Shown here piece by piece: positions 1-12,600 of a DNA stretch of 64,000 bases (positions within the stretch are counted from its first letter, which is position 1; every line of letters begins with the position of its first letter). Both the position numbers and the translations under genes were made by a program. This stretch comes from Rhea pennata. Taxonomy: Eukaryota; Chordata; Aves; Rheiformes; Rheidae. A model generated the notes under the pieces. That model had not been told where the DNA came from. It saw only the letters and a list, made by a program, of their open reading frames with translations, and searched no databases. The stretch covers positions 15,142,666 to 15,206,665 of the forward strand of contig NC_084663.1 of the NCBI RefSeq assembly GCF_028389875.1, written 5' to 3'.

Positions 1-523
1 ACTTCCAGCATCCTGACATTGCTCTGGACTCATCCTAAATCCCAACTGCCCCTACACTCCTTAGGACAAGAAAAAGGCCTTGTCTCCACGCTCCTGGCTC
101 TCCCTGAAACCGTGAAGCTCTCCTTGTGCCCAGCGGGTCTCTCTCCTGGTTTGCAGTCTCATAACAGCTCTGCTGGAGCTTGGTGAGGAAGGTCAGTACT
201 TGGAGCAGGTCAGCACCAGACGTAGCTCTGCCCTCAAGGGCAAAGGCCTGTCTGTGAGGGAGCACAGCTCTTTTTAGGCTTTTTCCTTCTCGAAGTACTC
301 CTTACACAAAAGATCCCTAAGTCAGTCCACAGGGCACAACATTTTGGTATTTCTAATCTCTTTTTCTGCCATTTCTGCCCTTGACAGGGACTGTGCCTGC
401 AAATAGAGGATGCTCTACAGTGCTGCTCACTGAAGGAAGTTGTCCATTTACATGTATTCGCCCATAGAGGCTATAACTTGTATCTGTTGCATAGTGTACT
501 AATAATAATTTATTGCATTTCAG
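1..523. other. CDHR3 intron upstream of the first visible exon
   Basis: No exon, repeat family or RNA gene recognised. Short ORFs here lack cadherin similarity. The 5' exons of CDHR3 must lie before position 1. Confidence 0.6.
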
Positions 524-692
524 GTTGTTACCACTGGAAACCCTGTCCTAAATTACGAAACTATGCCAAAGAGCTTTGATTTACAGATTTTTGTTGAAGA
601 TGCAAGTGGGAGAACTGACCTTAACACACTGACTGTCCAAGTACAAGATAAAAACGAACCTCCTGTATTTCAAGGAAATATGGCAATTCAGA
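524..692 (+). CDS. CDHR3: CDHR3 exon a (end of EC1, start of EC2)
   Basis: Acceptor tttcag before 524, donor gtaaga after 692. It enters in phase 0 and ends in phase 1, encoding residues 1-56 of the partial protein. It carries an LNYE motif (9-12) and the EC1-EC2 linker QDKNEPPVF, which bind calcium in cadherins. No upstream exon of the gene is visible in 1-523. Confidence 0.93.
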
Positions 693-3600
693 GTAAGATA
701 ATGGTGGTATTTGAAAAGAACAACACTTGAAAAGATGATATCTGAGATAAAATGTAACTGTGCACAGTGCCTGTAGTTAAGTAGCCTAAACATTTTCCCT
801 GATGAAAAGGACGGAGAGATAGGATGTTGTTGTTATCACAGCATTATTTTCAGCTAAAATTCTGAATACTTGATCGCTGGCAATGCCCTATTAATTTTGC
901 TGAAGCATTGACCAAAAATTATTTAGCAGTTTTCAAGCATTTGAAGAGTTAAAGAGGAACTGTTATTCATACTAATAAATATTTATGTTCTTTTTTGGAT
1001 GAGATGAGGTGCCCTACAGGTATGTATTAGCAACTTGAAGATTAGTAGGGATATAACCATCTAAGCATGCATACATGTTTCAGTATTGGTTTGGAGAACC
1101 AAGATAGATTTAAAGTGTATGTTATGCATGCGCAATAATTTTTTGGGGGGAAACAGTAAAAATAAAGCTCTGCCAATGTTTTGCATAATGCAGTTGCCAT
1201 AGCTGTATATTGCATTTGCCCCTGCATATGAGGAATTAAGTGGAAATCAATTTGAAAAGTGAGATCTCATAGGCTGTGATTTATGATGGCGCAAATGGAA
1301 AGAGTTCAGGGAAGGTGCAGCGGCGAAGAGGCTCCAGCAGCTTTAGGAGCGAGGCTGAAGTGTCAAACCCTGGCGGGCATCAGTGCCAGGGTTGCAGGCT
1401 GTACAGCAGAGAATACGGGGGACCACACTGTCAAAAGAAAGAATAGCAAATAATTGCCTTGCTCTCTGAGCAATCTTACCTTGTTCTTTTTCTACTGAGA
1501 GGGTCCTGAAAAAATTGTGGCATGAAGTAACAGAGTATAATGACGTATTTATTACCTTTTCACATACAGATAGAACAGTTTAGGTAACGAGTAAAAATAT
1601 ATTCCTATTACTTAAGAGGTATTCAGACCAGTCCTGAAGTCTTTGCTAATATTCTAACAGCACTGTACAGGATAGCATTCACTGTTCAGAACAAAAATTA
1701 TTTTCTATCTAAAAATGAGGAACTGTGACGGGTTCATGGCAGCGCTCAGAACTGGCTGCTGAAGTTTCCCATAGGCCCGGCTCAGGGCTGCGGCTCGTCG
1801 CCCCGGGGGGGCCGGCAGCGCAGAGCGGCTGCAGGCTTGATCGGGGCCCCTGGAGCCCTGCGCGGCTGCTGCGGCTCGGCGCGGCCCTCCTGCGATGCAG
1901 CCCGGCTAACCGAGGCGCATCGCTGTTCCCGCTCGCGTACAGCACGTGGTTTGTAAAGCAAATTAGCCTCCCCGAGGGAAGAGGCTGTGTCACCTTCTCC
2001 GTGTAGCTGGTGTCTTGCATATCATGGGTGCCGCTGGAATCTAGTAATAATTAAATGTGACACTTCAGGGGATCGGCACAGCATGAAACACCCTCCACGC
2101 GGGAGCTTGTTTCAAACAAATGCACCAGTTTAACTCTCAGCTAGAGCTGCCACAAAACTGGTGAGCGCACATGTCTGAGCTGTCTGACTGTACGGCTTTA
2201 GTCAACAGCCCCAGCTACAATTAGACACTAATTGCGCATTCGTTGGTTATTAAAAAGCATCTCCCTCTCATTAAACTTTATATTCGTAGCGTTGTCCTCT
2301 GGGAATCCTCATTCCCGTGCTCTGGGTTTCCCGCTGCTCGGATGAGAAGCAGCGCTCGGCGGGGGTCACGCTGGAAACGCGTAGTGCAGAGACACGGGGC
2401 GCAGCAGACACGCAAGGGCGCCGAGAGGATAGCGTGACCCGGAGAGCCGCCTGCCGGTCTGCGGGTCGCCGGGCCCGGCCAGCGCTCACGCTGCCGGCGA
2501 CGGCCCAGGCGCGCGGGAAGCCCCGGCAGCCTGGAAGAAACACGCGCTGCGCTGAGTTAGCACCCCTCGCCAGGCGGCGTTTCAAGTTACCACAGACCGT
2601 TACTATTTATTTACCTTGCGGACGTAAGGGAAGAGCAGGACTGAGGAAGAAAGGTGCTGGGCTCTCCTGGCAGAGCCGGGGTGGACGGGGAAAGGGGGCT
2701 GGCGGGGGCCGCCTTCGCCCCACGCCATCCCACGGCGGAGAGGCGTAGGTGGGCCGCACGCACTCGTCCGCCCCACGCCGCCCGGGCGGCTGCAGGAGGC
2801 TGCGCGCGGCGGCCGGCCTCTGCCTCGACGGCGCCGTGCGTGTTGCAGCCGTCAGGGACGGCGCCCGTTCGGGCCGCTTGCTTTTTGCCTTTCGAGTACC
2901 CGTGCTCCTTCCCGTGGCGGTTTGGGGATCACCCCTGCGAAGTGAGAACCGCCTCAGGCAGTAACGCTCCTGCACGGCTTCGCTGTATCAGCGTTTGCCG
3001 CCGCGCTCCTCGCTCTTAGCCGATGACCTGACCGTGTTTCTGTCCACGCAGCCGTGACGATCTATATCTTGGAAGGAAGCAGAACGCCGCCCGGGTTTAT
3101 TTACCAAGTCGAAGCAGCTGATCCTGAAAATGCCCAACTCAAAGTAAGTTGTATGAAAGAAAAAAAAAAGAGAGATAATGTAATCCTTTGTATCTGCAAA
3201 GCTAATAGCCAGCAGCTTTCAACGATGAATGTCCTTATCAGGAACACAGAAAAAGGTTTAGTCAGTTAGAAAGGAGCATTTTCAATAATAAATTAAGAAA
3301 ACCAAGCCTCAACAGTTGGACACAAATTACATTTTAAGTTCTCATCACCCCGGGATTAAGGGACAGTGAAGGCAGTTTGATGTAGCTGATTGGAGATTAA
3401 GTAGCAATTGGCTCTCTTTTTTTGAAAATAGCTTCCCAGACATTTTTGACAGGAGCACGACCAAAACTAAAAGCAATTTTGAATCTTCTGTGTTGCAATG
3501 ACCATTCTTTCAAATGAGACAGGAGAGAAACTGCTTACAAGGCAACTGAATCTCAGCTTTGTGGCAATCCTAGAGCAAGCTGTGACCACTAGTCAAGAAA

Positions 3601-6600
3601 ATGCGTTAGCTGATCTGAAAATATTCTTGATAGGAGGAAAATTTTCTGGAAAGTAACAACTTGTTTACAGAAAGGACAAAAGTAACTGCACTTACCTAAG
3701 AATTATTTTGTAGCTTGGCTTTGTGGGCTGGTATGTTTTAAAGCCCTCATGTTCAGGAGCAGAATCTGAACATACTGCTTCAAGGTGGAGCTCTGTTTGG
3801 GAGAGCAATTACCTTGGAGACCTTACTTAGGCCTTGCCCGGTCCAAGCACCAAGCAGCGCGGCCTGGGGCTCGGTAGGAAGGAAGCAGAGGCCCAGGGAC
3901 GCAGCGCTGCTTCGTTACCGAGAGCCAGTTACACCGCACTTGCAATCTTTAATGAATCTCAGACGTCGTAAGGAGCTGAAAACATAGAAATGCTGGACAA
4001 CAGGTAAAATAATGTTCTGTAGAGGGAATTTAGACTGATGGCAAAAAGTTGTTAAAAGAACTGTGATCACACAGCTGCTTTTTAACAGTTTCAGTTGAAT
4101 GCGTCACTGCGGGAGGCAAGTGGCTTCGCTCGGATCTCCTCCTTGTCCCACCCCCCCAAGAAGTCTCACACTAGACAAGTTGCTTCACTTGACAGATCCG
4201 CTCAGTTGATCTTGCAGGTTTCTTAGCCGTGCGGTGGATGCCGGACACTCGAGACTTCACGAGTATAACTAGCACCCGCGCTAGCGAGGGTCCCGTGGGG
4301 GCTGGGGGACCCCAGGCGGGTCCGGGGACGCAGCGAGCGCCCGGGGATTGCCCTCCCGCCGCCCAAGACACCCCCAAACCACTCTGCCCCCTCCCGGGTG
4401 CCCCGGAGCTGCCCCCGTCCTCCCCGGCGGGAGCCCTGCTCCGCCGCTGCTCACCGCCCGCGGGTGAAATTCTCATCGCGGAGATTTTCTCAGTCTGCGC
4501 TGCGACAAATCCTGCGCTATAACCCGGCCCGTTCTCCAGGCAAGAGGATACAAAGGTTAATTCACAGCTCTCTTAATTTCAGTACTCACTGGCCCCTGCG
4601 TCAGTGCCGTTCGCAGTCTTCGAAACTGGAGCTATTTTTTCTGAAAGAGAATTCGATTATGAGAAAGATCCACATAGGTGAGAATTTATTCTGTGCTTTG
4701 GTCTTTCTGTCTGCTCACTGTAGGCAGAGACAAGTGTCGTTGTGTAGCTACACAGTGATTCCTGTCTTGTTTTTTATTTAACAGTTACTTTCTAAATATA
4801 ACAGTGACAGATCCAGAAGGACTCCACTCTACTAAAACAGTGAATATAAATATCATTAACACCAACGATGAAAGACCTTACTTTACCACGTGAGTGAAAA
4901 ACTTCCATTTTATTCCAAATGCAGCTGTTTTCCCAGCTTTACTGCTTTGGCACCAGTGGCAAGGTACGATGTAAGGGTGAACTAATACAACAACAAAGAA
5001 CTACCAAAAACAGTATTTTCATTTTCTTATGATTTGTGATGTCCTACTGGAAGGTTTTGCCATCATTTCCCTTTCTTATTCTCATTTTTATTTGTGGCAG
5101 TTGTTAATTTTCCAGGCCGAGCCTTCATGCCGAGAAAAGCCTGTGGTACTTGTTAGTATTTAGGTAGGTTAAAGCTTGGACAAGTTCAGACAATGAGGTG
5201 AATTTTACTTATATGAATACAATCATACAGAATTTACCCTTCACGCATGATGTTTATTCATGCAGAAGCGTCTAGACATAAAAAGGTCTCACTTTTGATC
5301 TGTCTTTTCCTCTTCTTCCCAGACACTTAGACTTGTAAACAATCGCAGTCATCTGTGAAACATTCCCACCTCTTACTGGGTCATAAGCAGGAAACGGCTG
5401 TGTCATAACACACAAGTCAAAAATAGCTTTTGGAGATTAATGGACTTTTAGCTGGAGCGAGGAATACAGCTGAAATTTTACAGAATGGGAAATATGCCTA
5501 TGCCACCACACAGGCCATTTTGCCGGGGCAAGCACCGCGGACTGTGGTTTCTAAAGCGAGAACTCGCCAAGCTGAATTCTTAAAGAACTGACCTGATTCT
5601 GTTATTCATTCATCTTTGCCTCTTTGCATGAGACATTTAATAGGATTCAAGACTCTTTCTTACATCTCCTGATCCTGAGGATGCCCAAAGGCTTAGCTGG
5701 TCCCGTCTGTGACTATTTATGGTGGCTTCTCTCCTGTCACCTCCGCAAAGGGGGCAGGAGGCAGCGCGGCATCCAGGCCATGCCTACGAGCTTCTGGCCA
5801 CATGTGTAGAGCAATCTTCTGGGGGCTTTGAGGAGCCAGAGCAAGGCACAGCTGCTGCACTGAGGCCAAGGAGCTGGACTTTGCTGGGGAAAGGCCTGCA
5901 GAATCTGATGAAAGAGGAGAATGAAATATTAGATATGAGTTTTTTTCTGCTACTTATGTAATACTTGAACTTCATGAATGAAATAATCAATAAGGAGAAT
6001 AATCAATAATCAATAATGCTCCATGTTACTGTGCTGCTACAAGCAGGAAGAATCCACATCTCAATGCCAATATTTGCACATTGTGTTCTGGACTGATTAT
6101 TTCCTCCAAATGTTGCCATTTTGTTTATTTATCCTTACAGTTGGAACGTTAAGGCAGTTCTTTTAATTATTTATCTACTTATTCAAGTCACTGGAAGCTG
6201 CAGTGACTTCAGCAGCCATAACATCTAAGGTGTAAGGCTCAGTTCTTATGTGGCACAAATAAGGTATGGTATTTGTTTGAATTTTCTCCCTTTTAGGAGT
6301 CAAAATTTCTAGTGACTTTATAGACCAAAAGAGAAGGTCAAACAGTTTGTAAAGGGATTGAGATTAAATTACACTCCACAAGCTGTCCTCGCTATGTGCA
6401 TATATCCCCTCTCCCCTGCTAAAATGGGATCTGCACACTGGGACTATTTTCTGACACCAGTAATTATTATTGTGATGGGAGTGGGGGAAACTTGATAAGT
6501 TAGCAAACCTTCTGTATTTTCTCCTGATCAAAGCTTTCTTACCAAAATTTGAAGGGGTCTTTTTAATTGTTCGCATGGTACATGCTAGCACATCTGTTTT

Positions 6601-9600
6601 TGGTGTTCACAACACTGCATTGGCATTCAGCCTTTTGAAACTCTGGCTGCAAAACAAAAGGAAAACTTTTGAACTGTGGAAAACTGAGGAGAAGACAAGA
6701 AAACAAACATATGCTTCCTTCTTCATTACATGACAGTGTCTAAAATTGCTGCTTGAACCATCCTATGCAAAGGCAGTGGTAGGTTGCAGATAGATTGACA
6801 ACAGGACACAGCCCAGACGTGGCTGTAGAGGAAGTGGCCCAAACTCCTGTGCAGCTGTGGTAGCACCCGCTGCTATGGGGTTGTGCTCGAAAATGTCCTG
6901 CTTCTTCACAAGAGATGCAATGTGGACAGGACAAGGACCCAGGCCAGGCCCAGGAGTCCTGCTCCTGTGAGGTGGTGAAGAGAGACTGTTCACAGGGAGG
7001 TCGGCGTGGGCTTCCCCGGGGGTCTGAGGATGTCCCTCCTCCGAATCAAACCCATCAGACCCCGTCCCACCCATATCGCCATGGGATCAGAGACAGTTGC
7101 TGAAAGAGATCTGCTGCTGTTTGTTTTGCTACTGAGTGTCTCAGGAAGGAGGAACAGGAAAACAAGGCAGGAAGAGACTTAACAGCAAGAGTGAGACAGA
7201 AAATTAATACAGTGGCTCCACAAGCTTCAAAGACTCCGTGTTTGCTTCCAGCTGGAAGTTGAGTGTTCTTACTGAGCAAACGCTATATGATTTCTCTGCT
7301 ATGTGCCTTCCTCTTTCCATATGAGCTGACACAACAGCTGGAAATACTGTGTCTTCTTAATCTTAAAATTGAAAGTTGGGGCTCAGAGACATGGGATCCT
7401 CTGTTCTGGCTCCAAAATTCTTGGCTCCAAACACTACGAGCCACCCCGTGATGCTGGCTTTCAGAGGGCAATGAAGGGCACATTGCTTTCCTTGAGCTGG
7501 GAGCTGCAGACTAGTCCATGAAGTAAGGGATGGCATAGGAAGTTTAAAATGTGCAATAAGATACCATCTTGAAACACGTTTGTAATGCTTTTCTGATTGT
7601 AGAGCCCTACAACTCCCTTTGATTCCCGTGAGCAGAAATGTGTGTGTGTGTATTTCGGTAAAATAAATCAGTCTTCACTGGCACAGTTTCTGTGTGCTCA
7701 CCCACGCCTGCTTTTGCAAGCGGTTCAGGTACCATAATTGCATACCTGGGTACCCACGTGAACAGGCAACTGCAATCATTATAAGCAATCCTGCATGACC
7801 GCCCGCCAGACTCTATCTGATCCATAAACCATTCACTTCATGAGGAATCTGGGAGTACTGGTGTGCCAAGCAACCACAGTAACAAACTATTTTCTCTGTA
7901 TAAAATGAATCAAGAGAGTCAGGTGTCGCTGGCAGCACTGGACACCTGCATCTGGGGCTCCCTCCTGCCTCCACCTACTGCAGGGGCAACCTGAAACCTT
8001 TTCACTAATACTGTTGTCCCCCTAAAACCACCAGTATTCATTCCAAAACAATTAATTGTATTACATTTTTTTTCTCCCACAAAATGATGGAACTAGAGGA
8101 AGTGGCTTTGCAAGCTAGTGGCCCTGTAGGGAGATAGACTACATGTCTGAACACTCACCATCCCCATCTATCTTCAACTTCCACGATTCAGTGAATGTCA
8201 AATCACTTTTACTATTAAAAAATAACAGGATATTACTTGTGTGTCTGTGAAGCCATCTCTGAGCCCAGCATGGTCACAGCTTTGCTGCTACAACTGACTG
8301 CTCAGCTACATCTGTGACCAGCTGCCCTTGCAAACACGCACGTTCTTTGATAAATTTTCTTTTCTCTTGTAGAAAACAAAGAATCTACAAGATTCCGGAA
8401 GAGCAAAGCCCAGGGACTGTTGTTGCCAATATAACAGCTAAAGATCCCGATGATGAAGACTTTCCCAGCAGACTTTTCTACAGCATCCAGTCTTCCAAAA
8501 AGTATTTCTCCATAAATCCATGTAAGATGAACAAAAATGTACCTTCTGGCACCTTAAAACCAGATATCCAAGGGTTGGAAAAGAAAGCTTTTGCCTCAGT
8601 TTTAAGCTGACTTACTTTCCTCTGCGGCCACTGCTCTAAAGAGGAAATGCTCAGTACGGACGTTCTTAGGGTCCAATTCTTTGGTCGGCTGACTAGAATT
8701 CAACAAGATACCCTGAAGAAGGTAGACCAAAGGTGACTTACTGACAAATATTGTCTTACTTCTGGATGACGGTGGTTCCTTTGGCAGATGTAAGATCAGC
8801 CACCTTCTTTTTAATCTCTGAGGACTGTAGAGACTCTTTTGGGGCTCTTGCAACAGCTATTTAGTCCATAGGACACTCCTGTTGTCTTCCTCCTGCCCAC
8901 ATAAGCACATGTGGCTGACAGGAGTTCAGAGATGGCAGGGAAATCTGTGACATTGGAATCTCCCCTGCACAAGCAGGCATTTTCGTTGCCATCTGAGGGC
9001 AACTATTGTCCCTCCTGCACTCTTTAGATTAGCACAAAGTGGTCAGGTCACATCTCAAAGATGCCCTGTGGAGCAAGGCTGAACTCTGCCCTAGCGTTGA
9101 GACACACAGTGAGGGAGCTTCACTGCACAGGCACACTGCACTGCTTGAGCCCCTCCGCAGGCCAGCCAGTCCAAAAGAGGCAGTGCTGACATGCTGGCCC
9201 TGCTCTGCTGCTCCCCACGCTCCCTGGGTTTGCTGCTTCAGGGCTCTGAGCTTTTTACTCCAGGGCAAGTAAACCATGACTGCTCCCCACAGCTGCTCTT
9301 GCTTTAGAGTTGCTTAGCACCAGTTCTTATGGGTGTACAGGAGATATAACCGCTTTCCCAGTTCTCTGCTGAGGCTCTTGAGGGTCTCCAGAAGGTGAGA
9401 CTCTAACTCGTGCTTCCTCTCTGCCTAGTGACTGGCGTGGTACAGGTGGCCAGGAGAATCGATCGAGAAGCCCTGCCACTTAACCCCAACATCTCGGTGA
9501 TTGTGCGTGTGGAGGACAGGCCCAGAGGAGGTCAGGCCAGTGAAATGGAGATCATGATCATTATTGAAGATCTCAATGACAATCTGCCAGAATGCAATCC

Positions 9601-12600
9601 TTCTACCTTCAGGTACAGCCTTTGAGCAGCCTTGTATACCCAGCCCAGCCCAGAGCGCACCAGTCAGGGTCCCCAGCCCTGTTCAGAGGGACATTCCTCA
9701 TGAGCCTTTAAGGCTTAGTGCTCACTGTAGGGGACAAAATTCAATGGGCAGAAAATATCTGTATGTCATTAGGTACTTTATTTTTCTTTCTCTTCAGGTA
9801 CCAAATCCCTTAAGATATCAGAGCCATGACTTGTGTAGAGTTACTTTTCCTATCCATATGGAACAAGGCTCCTTCTTTCTCACTTTATGCTAAGCTATGG
9901 GGAATCATTCCCCACATAAAGTCTATCAGACAGTTCTGGAGCTGTATGTTAAACTTCCTGAACTTTTTTTTCTAAAACTCTTCCTGTTTATCTCCATTTT
10001 TCTTGTCTGGTGCATTCTGCAAGGTCTTCAGTGCCCAGTCCTCCTGTCTTATCTGTGCATGGTAACCTGCTCACGGACTTTGCTATGACTGTGTATGCTC
10101 TGAGACATTTGGGACAATCAGTTAGTTTTTGTTAGAAACTGTGTTAGAGGAAGACATGCCATTATCCTCATTTAATAGATGAAATGTGATGCCATAGAAA
10201 GACTGATGTCAATATTGTCCTGTTTGAAGCATTCAGGTGCCTCACAGATTTCAGGTGCACTTTAGGTAGTTTGATGGTCCTGCAGGTGAGAATCCAGAGT
10301 CTCAAGCCAAGATGTGTATCGTAACACATCAGACCTGTGCAGAGAGGGATTTCCAGTTAGTGGCTGTCTGTTTAAATTGCTTGCTCAGTGACTAATTTAA
10401 ATGCTTTGCACTGAAATCACAATTTTATGGAGCAGCATTTCTTCAGAGCACTGCTTGGTTACTACAACCATGACACTAAACGCAAGAGTCTGTTTAATAT
10501 CTAGTTGTTATTCAGATAATAACTTCAGCTCATATTGTGATCTGAATGAAGCAAAGAAAGATCTTCAGGGAAAAACGTGATCAGCTAATTAAAGAACTAG
10601 TCATACAGGGACTGTACAAGGAAAACAAAATCAGAGCTTAAGGATATTTCAGCTAGTTCTCCTATAGTTATTCATATGTAATTCTCTAGATTAAAAAATA
10701 AAATTGACATCTTCCCCTGGTCCCCTCCACCCCCAAATCCATCATGTGCATCACAGTGACATTGCATATGTCAACTGCAGGGCCAGAAATTCTAGTTTCA
10801 AAACACAGCATAATGGGCCACGTACTAGTTAAGGAAAAAAGTAAGCATCTCAGCAGGAAAACATTACAATATACAGAACAAGTGAATGTTTTAAGGATTT
10901 TTAAAAATACGAATTAGTAATTGAACTAGTTTTGAACATTAAGATCTTGAGGCAGCTTCTGAAATTAGGTTGAGTTCCAAGATACTGGTTTGGATCTTGC
11001 TAAATGTTTAGGTCCTTCCCATTATGCAGCGCTGCTATCCACCACAGCATATAGGTCAGATTCAGGGTTGTTTCATCAACTATTGTCTATTTAGATCTAG
11101 AATTTCACTCTGAAAGTAAAATGGAAGTCAATGTTTTGGCATGTAATATATAAACTGCTTAAGAGAAGAAATGTTAAAGAACTCTGATGGGAAACATATT
11201 TCTTTTAAACAGGGAAGAGAGAAATGAAAATACTACTGTTGGGACACTTCTTGATCTTAGAAATTTCTGTAAAGATATTGATGTTGATCCACCAAACAAT
11301 CTATTTAATTTCACTGGACTATCTGGTTTTGGAAGCAATAAGTTCGCTCTGGATCCCATGTCTGGAAGACTTGTGGTCAGTCATTTATAGCTTTATGTTA
11401 GATAGTCTTATTTCAGGAGCTAACTTTTGAAATACTGTTAAGGGCATTTCTTATTTTGAATTCATTGTCTGATCAATAAAAAAGAATTAGTGTATTTCAT
11501 GTCATGGTAGCATGACATGAAAAATGACTGCTTTGACTAGATGTGAACTACTTACCTTTTGACAAAATAATTTGTATGGATTTTGGAGAATTTGGTGAAC
11601 TGAGAGCTGTTTTCTCCAGTTCTTAATCTAAGTGGTAGATATGACTGAAAAAAATTCCTTTTTTAGGGAGTGTGAAGCACCAATTTTGATACAAATAAGC
11701 AGAGAAGACTGATGCCATTTCATACCCATTTATTCAGGCAGACCACAGAAGATCCTTGCTATTCAGCATGAAGAACTAAAACACTTGAGAAATCCCAGAC
11801 TGAGTAACTGCTTCCCAGATCGGTTGATCAGAATTGTGAAAGCACTTAGAGTGGTAAATTTTCACAAAAGCAGGATGGGATTCTGCACCTGTGCCATTTT
11901 GTGTGTCAAAATTTGGGTGCCTTATGCTGATAGCTGCTGTCATATTTGCAGTGGCCAGAACTCCTGACAGCTGTTGGACATGTGCAGGGATGGTTGTTTG
12001 GTTGATTTAAAAAGAACAGGGGGCAAATAAAGAAAAAAAGGTGCAGTTTACCCAAACTAGCAAGAACACAGGCATTCCAGCTAAAAGAAGAGTGCTACAG
12101 GATAAGCAAAGTGATTTTGGATACCTTTCTTTAATTTTTGAGCTGAGGTATTAATGTCAATGACCACTGTCCTTTTAGCTTCATCTACCGACCTACAGAA
12201 CATTTTTGTAGCTGCACAGGGTATTATTATCATCACGGCATCTGTATAATGTAACAGACTGTCTGAAGTGTCATGTCCCTCCCGAATTTCCCTGTAGAGG
12301 ATAAGCTGGGGCCGCGCATGCTTCAGTTCTGGAAACTCAACGTTTATAGGGCTCCTCTGGAGTGTCCAAGGGATTAGGATTAAATCTTCGTGTGAGCCAC
12401 CATTCAGTAACAGCTTTTTCCTGGATAAACACTTGTGGCTGAACCCGACACCTCTGAGTCAGTCCGCAGGCATGATCTCAAGGAGTTACTCTTACTATTT
12501 TGCAATAGCAGATTCTTCTTGGGCCAACACAGGGCTCAGTAAACACCCCTTTTATTGCAAACACTTTGAATTCACCAGGTAGAAGGCTGAGACCTTTTGC

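Noticed and set aside
2317..3019. Overlapping ORFs of 100-143 codons on both strands
   Set aside because: Stop-poor CpG-rich intron; Arg/Ala/Pro-rich translations with no domain, and the real CDHR3 exon lies just outside at 3052.
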